Source: Sphingomonadales bacterium
GTDB taxonomy: Bacteria > Pseudomonadota > Alphaproteobacteria > Sphingomonadales > Sphingomonadaceae
NCBI GenBank assembly: GCA_027486895.1
Contig: JAIXOE010000028.1
Span: 89,437-134,385 of the forward strand
Length of the DNA stretch: 44,949 nucleotides
Direction of reading: 5' to 3'
The notes below the pieces were generated by a model that saw only the letters and a program-made list of their open reading frames with translations, ran no database searches and had not been told where the DNA came from. The translations under genes and the position numbers were made by a program. How positions within the stretch are numbered: position 1 is the first letter of the stretch; every line of letters starts with the position of its first letter. Below are positions 7,421-13,971 of this stretch, piece by piece.

Positions 7421-9433
7421 ATGCGCAGTACGTTACCCCGCTTCACCATAAGCTCGCTCTATCGTTTGGAAACCGACGATGCGGAATTGGCGAGAGCCCA
7501 GTTTCGGACATTTTCGAAACAAATGCCGCTTTTATACTGCATTTTAGTTTTCAATGCCGGGGCAATCATGTGGGATTTTTATAATCCCGAAAAGCTATTT
7601 GAGACGTTTTTGTTTCCTCTGGCCATGTGTGCTGTTGCCCTGGTTCGCTCCTTCTGGTGGTTTCGCCAAGGCGACGGTTCGCACTTTTCGGACAAAGAGA
7701 TCGCCCATTATATCACGCGCACGTGCGGCCTCGCGGTCATAATGACTTTCAGCTTCGAATTATGGTGCATGTGGATATACAAATCAGGCAGCATTTATGC
7801 GCGCGGGCATCTGACATTTTTTCTGGCGCTCACAACCGTGAGCACCGTTTTTTGTCTCATGGCGATACGCGCTGCAGCGATGCGTGTCGCTGTTACCAGT
7901 ACCATTGGATTTATATCCTATTTTTCGTGGGTTGATGACGGCATGATGCTCGTTCCGGCAGTTGTTCTCGCTTTTGTAAGCTTTGGGATGATCGTCGTTA
8001 CGTATCGCTATAATCAGGATTTTTCTGAGTTGGTGCAATCACAGCGCGATCTGAAAACGCGCCAGATTGAAACGGAAAAGCTAAGCGAGGAGAACCGTCA
8101 AATAGCGCTAACCGATGCGCTGAGTGGTTTGCCAAACCGCCGGCAGTTTCTGACCTATCTTGATGGGCTGGAAAATCAGACTGACCCGACGGCCAATAGT
8201 TTAGCGATTATATTTATCGATCTGGACGGGTTTAAAAAAACCAATGATTCACATGGCCACCAGGCCGGTGATATCCTTATTCGCGAGTTGAGCGAACGGC
8301 TGCAGAATATTTGCCCTCCTTATGCCAAATTGGCGCGGGTTGGCGGCGATGAATTTGCCATCGTGATTGAGTCAGTCGATGCCGCAGATCAATCTTTCGC
8401 TCTCGCAGCCAAGATACATGAAGCTATCGGTTTGCCGGTGCTTGTAGACAGGTATGTGCTGCAAGTTGGCGCGAGTGTTGGCATTGCGATAAATGCGGAG
8501 GAGCCGCTTCGTCCGCAGGAACTGCTGCGACGGGCCGATACCGCCATGTACCATGCCAAGATGAGTGGCAAAGGCGGAACGGCTCTCTATGACGCGGCCT
8601 TTGATAAAGGGCGCATCCAAAGACTTACAATCGAGGACGAAATTGGTCAGGGGTTAGACCGAGGCGAATTCGATGTCTTTTACCAACCCGTTGTGGACGC
8701 GAATAGCGGAACAATCGTGGGTGCTGAAGCCTTGATAAGGTGGCCTCGCCGACCGGCTGGAGAATTGCAACCCAGCGAGTTTATCGAGATCGCTGAAGCA
8801 ACCGGGCAAATTCATCCGCTGGGTTTATTTGTGCTGGAAGATGCTTGTGAAAGCTTTAAATGCTTCGACAATATCCAACTCAGCGTAAATGTTTCGCCGG
8901 TACAGTTCCGTGATCCTGCTTTTGAACAGCAGGTGGAGACAATCATTGCGCGAACCGGTTTCCCGGCTGAGCGATTGCAACTTGAAATCACCGAAGGCTA
9001 TTTGCTGACAGACCCCGAACGCGCCATCAGCGCGATCCAGAATTTTAAGTCGATGGGCATGTCTATCGCGCTCGATGACTTCGGCACTGGCTTCACCAGC
9101 ATCCATTATCTTCAATCTTATGGCTTCAGCCATATCAAAATCGATAAGTCGTTGTTGGACGGACTAGGGCCCGACACGCGCGCATCCTTGTTGATCACAG
9201 GTGCTACCTATCTTGCGAGTGGCCTTGATATGGAGGTCATCGCTGAAGGCGTAGAAACCGAGGATCAGGCCGCCCTGCTACGTTTGGCGGGATGCCATAA
9301 GTTGCAAGGTTTCTGGTTCGGCAAGCCAATGGCACTGGACGACTTTCGAACGGCTCTGATCGATAGCGATACCATGAACGAAAGCGCATTCGCCTTTCAG
9401 ACGGTTCCCACAAATGCGAATGCGCTCGCTTAA
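7421..9433 (+). CDS. Membrane GGDEF-EAL c-di-GMP cyclase/phosphodiesterase
   Basis: Bifunctional cyclic-di-GMP enzyme in the inner membrane, 670 aa. Roughly six hydrophobic segments lie between residues 35 and 195, followed by a short coiled linker (205-230). The GGDEF motif is intact at 308-312. No RxxD product-inhibition site precedes it (residues 299-302 are PPYA). The EAL domain keeps its catalytic set: EAL 436-438, N490, E522, DDFGTG 552-557, K573 and E609. Both activities are thus possible, and which one dominates cannot be read here. I chose ATG 7421 because the upstream frame to 7319 is not membrane-like. The stop shares TTAA with the convergent VOC gene. Confidence 0.88.
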   Translation: MRSTLPRFTISSLYRLETDDAELARAQFRTFSKQMPLLYCILVFNAGAIMWDFYNPEKLFETFLFPLAMCAVALVRSFWWFRQGDGSHFSDKEIAHYITRTCGLAVIMTFSFELWCMWIYKSGSIYARGHLTFFLALTTVSTVFCLMAIRAAAMRVAVTSTIGFISYFSWVDDGMMLVPAVVLAFVSFGMIVVTYRYNQDFSELVQSQRDLKTRQIETEKLSEENRQIALTDALSGLPNRRQFLTYLDGLENQTDPTANSLAIIFIDLDGFKKTNDSHGHQAGDILIRELSERLQNICPPYAKLARVGGDEFAIVIESVDAADQSFALAAKIHEAIGLPVLVDRYVLQVGASVGIAINAEEPLRPQELLRRADTAMYHAKMSGKGGTALYDAAFDKGRIQRLTIEDEIGQGLDRGEFDVFYQPVVDANSGTIVGAEALIRWPRRPAGELQPSEFIEIAEATGQIHPLGLFVLEDACESFKCFDNIQLSVNVSPVQFRDPAFEQQVETIIARTGFPAERLQLEITEGYLLTDPERAISAIQNFKSMGMSIALDDFGTGFTSIHYLQSYGFSHIKIDKSLLDGLGPDTRASLLITGATYLASGLDMEVIAEGVETEDQAALLRLAGCHKLQGFWFGKPMALDDFRTALIDSDTMNESAFAFQTVPTNANALA

Positions 9434-9981
9434 GCCTGTTTGTCGGGATCGACGTGAAGCCAATCGGCGTGGCGCGGCGCTTTTTTGGTTTCGCTCCATT
9501 CCTGAAGCATGAGCGGCGCAACGCGTTTCAGTTCGGCATGTTGATCAGCTGTGCCAATGTTGCAGGCCAGTTCAAGCCTGTGGCCGTTCGGATCAAAGAA
9601 ATAGATTGACCGGAATATGCCGTGGAATGTTGGGCCGACCACATCAATGCCTTGCGCTTCGATATGTGCTTTCGCGGCCATCAGCGCGTCGAGGTCAGTA
9701 ACTTCAAACGCGATGTGCTGGACCCACGCCGGGGTATTGGGGTCCTTCCCCATTTCGGGTTGGTTCGGCAGTTCAAAGAACGCGATGACGTTGCCGCCGC
9801 CGCAATCAAGGAAGATGTGCATATAGGGATCATATTCGCCAGTTGACGGAACATGATCCTCAGCAAAGGCGGTGGTAAATTCCATGCCCAATACATGTGC
9901 GTACCAGTCCGCTGTCGCCTTCGCGTCCTTGCAGCGGTAGGCTACATGGTGAATGCGGCTAAGTGCGATTGGCGCGGTCAT
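9430..9981 (-). CDS. VOC (glyoxalase/bleomycin-resistance fold) protein, hppD-coupled
   Basis: Vicinal-oxygen-chelate fold protein, 183 aa. It has one pair of beta-alpha-beta-beta-beta modules. Possible metal ligands are in 'RIHHVAYR' (near residue 11), 'VQHIAFEV' and 'GHRLELA'. Its ATG overlaps the hppD stop as ATGA, so translation is coupled and it is part of the tyrosine-catabolism unit. The substrate is unknown. A small aromatic or an isomerase/lyase step after 4-hydroxyphenylpyruvate or homogentisate is plausible from context only. A resistance role is less likely. Confidence 0.82.
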   Translation of the reverse strand: MTAPIALSRIHHVAYRCKDAKATADWYAHVLGMEFTTAFAEDHVPSTGEYDPYMHIFLDCGGGNVIAFFELPNQPEMGKDPNTPAWVQHIAFEVTDLDALMAAKAHIEAQGIDVVGPTFHGIFRSIYFFDPNGHRLELACNIGTADQHAELKRVAPLMLQEWSETKKAPRHADWLHVDPDKQA

Positions 9982-11066
9982 ATCGCCGCCTCTTCAACCT
10001 TCAGCGCGCCGCGCTCAATCTGGTCGCGCTCAATGCTTTTGAACAACGCAGTGAAATTGCCCTCGCCAAAGCCTTCGTCCTTCTTGCGTTGGATGAATTC
10101 GAAGAAAACAGGGCCAATCATCGTCTGCGAGAATATTTGAAGCAGCAAACGCGGGTCACCATCTTCGGTCGAACCATCGAGCAAGATACCGCGAGATTGC
10201 AGTTCTTCAACTGGCTCACCATGGCCGGGCAAGCGCTCTTCAAGCATGTCATAATAGGCTTTCGGCGGTGGCGGCGCGAACGGCGTACCCAACGCCTTCA
10301 ACCGGTCCCAGCAAGCCGGCAAGTCGTCACAGGAGAAGGCGATATGCTGAATGCCTTCGCCATTATAGGCACGCAGATATTCTTCAATTTGCCCGCCGCC
10401 TGCTTTGCCTTCTTCGTTCAACGGAATGCGGATTTTTCCGTCAGGCGCAGTCATCGCACGGCTTGTGAGGCCGGTATATTCGCCCTTGATGTCGAAGTAA
10501 CGGATTTCACGGAAATTGAAGACACGCTCATAAAAGCTGCCCCAATGCGCCATCCGTCCGCCATACACATTGTGCGTCAGGTGATCGATAATCTTGAAAC
10601 CGGCGCCAACAGGGTTGCGGTCAACGCCTGGCAAATAATCGAAATCAATATCGTAAATCGACAGCGCGTCACCATAACGATCGACGAGGTAAATCATCGC
10701 GCCGCCAATGCCGCGAATGGCGGGCAGCCGAAGCTCCATTGCGCCCGTACGTGTCTCGACGGGTTCAGCGCCGCGTGCAATCGCTTCGTCATAAGCCACC
10801 CGCGCATTTTTAACGCGAAAGGCCATACCGCATGCGGAGGGACCATGCTCGGCCGCAAAATAAGCCGCCGGGCTTTTGGGTTCATAATTGGCAATCAGGT
10901 TGATTTCTCCCTGACGCCAAAGGTCGACGTCTTTCGACCGATGCCGGGCAATCCGCGTAAAACCCATGCGTTCAAACACGGGTTCAAGCAGGCCTTTTTC
11001 CGGTGCGGAAAATTCGATGAATTCGAACCCATCCAACCCCAACGGGTTTTCGAACAAATCGGCCAT
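9978..11066 (-). CDS. hppD: 4-hydroxyphenylpyruvate dioxygenase
   Basis: Converts 4-hydroxyphenylpyruvate and O2 to homogentisate and CO2 in cytoplasmic tyrosine degradation. The 362 aa form two VOC half-domains. The iron ligands are visible as H162 (in DHLTHN), H241 (in IQHIAF) and E323 (in FFEFIQRK), and the C-terminal gating helix '[15 protein letters not shown]' is present. The ATG has AGGAG about 11-15 nt upstream and a well-formed promoter at 11103-11131. It is followed with ATGA overlap by the VOC gene and preceded by the hydrolase-reductase fusion. Homogentisate dioxygenase is not in the window. Confidence 0.96.
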   Translation of the reverse strand: MADLFENPLGLDGFEFIEFSAPEKGLLEPVFERMGFTRIARHRSKDVDLWRQGEINLIANYEPKSPAAYFAAEHGPSACGMAFRVKNARVAYDEAIARGAEPVETRTGAMELRLPAIRGIGGAMIYLVDRYGDALSIYDIDFDYLPGVDRNPVGAGFKIIDHLTHNVYGGRMAHWGSFYERVFNFREIRYFDIKGEYTGLTSRAMTAPDGKIRIPLNEEGKAGGGQIEEYLRAYNGEGIQHIAFSCDDLPACWDRLKALGTPFAPPPPKAYYDMLEERLPGHGEPVEELQSRGILLDGSTEDGDPRLLLQIFSQTMIGPVFFEFIQRKKDEGFGEGNFTALFKSIERDQIERGALKVEEAAI

Positions 11067-11085
11067 GCTTATGCTCCTGCAAAAC

Positions 11086-11103
11086 TGGTTACATTTGCAA
11101 CCA
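11086..11103 (-). promoter_or_regulatory. Palindromic operator candidate at the hppD start site
   Basis: An 18-bp imperfect palindrome, TGGTTnCAnnTGnAACCA, in which seven of eight arm positions match. It begins at the downstream edge of the hppD -10 box and covers the expected transcription start. Such placement suits a repressor, for example a MarR/Lrp/IclR-type tyrosine-catabolism regulator. No such regulator gene is in the window. Confidence 0.5.
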
Positions 11104-11131
11104 ATTTACGGCACTGCCGTTCAGGAGTCAA
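11103..11131 (-). promoter_or_regulatory. hppD promoter, sigma-70 type
   Basis: On the minus strand TTGACT (11131-11126) and TAAATT (11108-11103) are separated by 17 nt. The -10 lies 37 nt before the hppD ATG and the region is free of other coding sequence. Confidence 0.6.
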
Positions 11132-11143
11132 TGCGCTCGGGTG

Positions 11144-12379
11144 CTAGGTAAAGTGAAGTCGCCGGTATTTGCCACGGAAGTACAGCAACGGATCGCGGCG
11201 GGGTTCAAAGCTTGCCTTTTCCACGCGGCCAACGAGGATGAAATGGTCACCCGCCTCATGCAGCGTATGCCGTTTGCATTCAAAGATGCCGAGCGAACTG
11301 GGCAAAATAGGCGCGCCATATTCGCCGACTTCCCAACGCGTTCCCGAGAACCGATCTTCGCTCTTTCCGGCAAAAAGATTGGACACAGGCTGCTGGCCGA
11401 TTTGCAGGACATTGACCGCAAAATCATCAATCCCGCGCAAAACCTCGGCGCTGCCCGAATTGTTGGCGATGCACACCAGCAGCAATGGCGGATCAAGCGA
11501 CACGCTGGTGAAGCTATTCGCCGTTAGGCCAACTGGCCGTCCATCTGGCGCATGGGCCGTGATAATCGTAACGCCCGTTGCAAAACAACCCATTGCATCA
11601 CGAAGGGTGCGCGCATCGGAACCCGAACGATATTCGGGAATAAAGCGTGGCTGTTTGCGCTCCAGAAAATCGATCAGCAGGCCATTGAAAGCTTCGGTTC
11701 GCTCCGCAATGATCAGCAGCCCGCCACCGTCGACATCAATGGCTTCGACATTGGGAAATGTGGAGGCGAAGCCAGTTTGTGCGTCGATGACATCAGGCGC
11801 GCCAAGTGCACCGCGCACCAGCAATACGGGAATGTTGATTTGCGGGGCCGCTTGCTCAAGCCGGGCTTCAACACCGTCGGTACCGAATGACGCGAAGAGC
11901 TTGCTGTCATATTCGGATGGCGCAAGCCCCTGCCCCAACGCTGCAGAAAGCGCTTCCGCCGAAACCTTTACCGCCTGCGCATCGGTATTTGCAGGCGGGT
12001 CCAAAAGTATAAGTCCCGATGCCAATGTCGCCGCGTCTTCAGCAAGCGCCATCGTTGCAATCCATGCGCTGTGCGTTGCCGCCACGACCACCGGTCGCGT
12101 CCGCATCTGACCCAGAACAGCGCGCAAATCTTCGACATAGGCATTGATGTCATAGCGGCCGTCGGACGGCCAGTCGCTGCCGCCATGACCACGCAAATCG
12201 ACATTGATGACATGCCGCCCAGCCTGTTCAAGACCGACTGCAACATCTTCCCACACCTTACGCGTTTGTCCAAAGCCGTGAAGTAGGACGATGGAGGGTT
12301 CATCAGCGGAGCCGATATCGTCCGCTTCAAGCCTGATCCCGGCAAAGCCCTTAAATTCTCTCACATATCGTAGCGACAT
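11144..12379 (-). CDS. Fused alpha/beta-hydrolase-like and flavin reductase protein
   Basis: A two-domain protein of 411 aa. Residues about 5-245 are an alpha/beta-hydrolase fold with the oxyanion-type LLHGFG and a nucleophile turn reading T-H-S-A-W (S104) instead of the usual G-x-S-x-G. Near residues 216-225, where the family has G-x-G-H, the sequence is D-G-G-G-L-L, so the catalytic His appears lost. Residues about 255-411 form a complete FMN-dependent flavin reductase domain of the NtaB/HpaC family (FATGVTIITA, GLTANSFTSVSLDPPLLLV). The start is ATG 12379; a TTG at 12394 is the alternative. It precedes hppD but has its own promoter-like region. The partner monooxygenase is not visible. Reductase activity is likely, hydrolase activity doubtful. 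Confidence 0.85.
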   Translation of the reverse strand: MSLRYVREFKGFAGIRLEADDIGSADEPSIVLLHGFGQTRKVWEDVAVGLEQAGRHVINVDLRGHGGSDWPSDGRYDINAYVEDLRAVLGQMRTRPVVVAATHSAWIATMALAEDAATLASGLILLDPPANTDAQAVKVSAEALSAALGQGLAPSEYDSKLFASFGTDGVEARLEQAAPQINIPVLLVRGALGAPDVIDAQTGFASTFPNVEAIDVDGGGLLIIAERTEAFNGLLIDFLERKQPRFIPEYRSGSDARTLRDAMGCFATGVTIITAHAPDGRPVGLTANSFTSVSLDPPLLLVCIANNSGSAEVLRGIDDFAVNVLQIGQQPVSNLFAGKSEDRFSGTRWEVGEYGAPILPSSLGIFECKRHTLHEAGDHFILVGRVEKASFEPRRDPLLYFRGKYRRLHFT

Positions 12380-12411
12380 TCGCCTGCACCCCAAATTCTG
12401 TCTAACGGTGT

Positions 12412-12438
12412 CATATAGTGTTTACACGTGAACCTCAA
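12412..12438 (-). promoter_or_regulatory. Promoter and dyad in front of the fusion gene
   Basis: Minus-strand TTGAGG (12438-12433) and TATATG (12417-12412) are 15 nt apart, slightly short for a standard promoter. Between them lies GTTCACGTGTAAAC (12433-12420), an imperfect dyad with five of six arm positions matching, of the kind TetR-type regulators bind. Confidence 0.35.
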
Positions 12439-12457
12439 CGGCCCAGCACGCAATATT

Positions 12458-12895
12458 CTAAGCGCGTTCTGTGGAAATAACGGCCATTGTAATTCGCGAA
12501 ATGCAGACGAGCTTTCCGGCCTCGTCCTCAATACGAATGGACCAGATTTGCGTCGTCCGGCCAATGGATTCGGCTTTGGCCGTTGCAAAAACCATACCGT
12601 CTTTTGCGGGGCGGATATGGTTCGCGTTGATTTCCATACCGACGGTCGCAAACTTGCTGCGGTCGACAGTCATCGCCGCGCCCACTGATCCTATTGTTTC
12701 GGCGAGCACAACAGAAGCGCCACCATGCAGTCGGCCATAAGGTTGCTTGGTCCGTTCGTTGACAGGCATGCTGGCCTTGATCCAGTCGTCGCCATAGTCA
12801 ATAAATCGGATGCCGACATAGCCGGGCATACAATCGTCACCATTTTCGGTGAGCGAATTGAGATCAAGTGCATCGTCAAACCAGATTTTTGCCAT
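12458..12895 (-). CDS. PaaI-type hotdog acyl-CoA thioesterase
   Basis: Cytoplasmic thioesterase of the PaaI/4HBT hotdog superfamily, 145 aa. The characteristic helix start 'GRLHGGASVVLAETIGS' contains the H-G-G catalytic turn, and 'GMEINANHIRPAKDG' is the next conserved strand region. The start is ATG 12895; a TTG at 12904 is weaker. It follows the phytase gene by 35 nt on the same strand, so it may be read from the receptor/phytase transcript, but no functional link to phosphate is evident. Aromatic acyl-CoA proofreading is the usual role of relatives. Confidence 0.82.
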   Translation of the reverse strand: MAKIWFDDALDLNSLTENGDDCMPGYVGIRFIDYGDDWIKASMPVNERTKQPYGRLHGGASVVLAETIGSVGAAMTVDRSKFATVGMEINANHIRPAKDGMVFATAKAESIGRTTQIWSIRIEDEAGKLVCISRITMAVISTERA

Positions 12896-12930
12896 GGGTC
12901 GCAATTAACCGGACAGGCGGCTATTGCAAC

Positions 12931-13971
12931 CTAGTCTTTTGCCAAACGAAGCGCTGCGATGACGTCAGACCAACTGACCAACTTAAAATTCTGCGTGGCT
13001 GGACGATTATCGCCATCTTGAACAACCAAAAGTCCACCGGGGAAATCAGGTCCGAAACTGCCCAACATCAATTCAATGCCATCGGTTTCCTGCACGCCAT
13101 CCACTTTGCCGTCGATGATCCGGAAACGACCGACATATTTTGCATCAGGCAATTGATATACGGCATAGGCATTATCGCCTTGGCTCGACACGATCACATA
13201 GCCGCCATCAATGCCCGATGGCGCCAGCGCCACGCCTTCGGCATCCATCACGATTTCGTTGCCGTCTGCTTTTGCAATTGCGGTGGGGGTCATAGAACCG
13301 TCTGGCGACGCGCCAAACTTCCACAGGCCGACATCTTCTTCGGCCACGTATAAGATGCCCGTTCGGTCATCGACCACACAGCCCTCGGATTGCGTGCCAA
13401 GCTTCAGGCTGCGCACCAGCTTTCCGGTCGGAAGAGCGCCACTGGTGTCAATCGCGATTTGGTCAATACGGCCATCTTTGAGGACAACAAAGCCGAACAG
13501 TGCTTTGTCCGAGGCGCGCTGCCACAGGCACATGCCATAGGCTTCGCCCTCACCGACGGCTATCGAACCCAACGGCACCAGCCGTTGGGCATCGGTATCG
13601 AGCCTAAACATCGCCATTTTCGCGTTGAGCACATCCTGACGGTCACTCGCCGCCGCCAATACACCAACATTGCCCCCGACATCGCGCAAGTCGACATTGT
13701 TGAGACGTGGCGACGGGGTAAAGCTAATTTGCCGCCCTTGCAGGTCATAAACATGAATACCCGCACGTTTGTCGGTGGCGATAATCAGGCTTTGCTCTGG
13801 TTTCGATGCGTTCCGCCAAATTGCCGGGTCATCCGCGGCATCGTCCAAGCTTGCGACTGGCTGCGTTTCCAACTGCGCACTTACCGATGCCGTCGGAAGC
13901 GGGCTCATCACCGGTTGCGGGGTAGCGCAACCGGCGAGAAGTAGGACGGACAGGAGGCGAAAGTCGCGCAT
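12931..13971 (-). CDS. Beta-propeller phytase (3-phytase), lipoprotein
   Basis: Calcium-dependent phytase that removes phosphate from inositol hexakisphosphate, 346 aa. Family signatures occur in order: DDPAIW (47-52), NNVDLR (91-96), EGCVVDD (196-202) followed by VAEED (209-213), MDAEG (242-246) with SSQGDN, and ETDGIE (295-300) with VVQDGDN. The signal peptide ends LLAGC, so C15 should be lipidated and the enzyme held at the outer membrane or in the periplasm. Its ATG overlaps the stop of the TonB-dependent receptor as TGATG, so translation is coupled. Receptor-phytase pairs of this kind are known in aquatic proteobacteria. Confidence 0.93.
   Translation of the reverse strand: MRDFRLLSVLLLAGCATPQPVMSPLPTASVSAQLETQPVASLDDAADDPAIWRNASKPEQSLIIATDKRAGIHVYDLQGRQISFTPSPRLNNVDLRDVGGNVGVLAAASDRQDVLNAKMAMFRLDTDAQRLVPLGSIAVGEGEAYGMCLWQRASDKALFGFVVLKDGRIDQIAIDTSGALPTGKLVRSLKLGTQSEGCVVDDRTGILYVAEEDVGLWKFGASPDGSMTPTAIAKADGNEIVMDAEGVALAPSGIDGGYVIVSSQGDNAYAVYQLPDAKYVGRFRIIDGKVDGVQETDGIELMLGSFGPDFPGGLLVVQDGDNRPATQNFKLVSWSDVIAALRLAKD

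Noticed and set aside
9963-11147. 394-codon plus-strand frame opposite hppD
   Set aside because: Entirely antisense to hppD, which has all iron ligands; the frame lacks an SD and any family feature.
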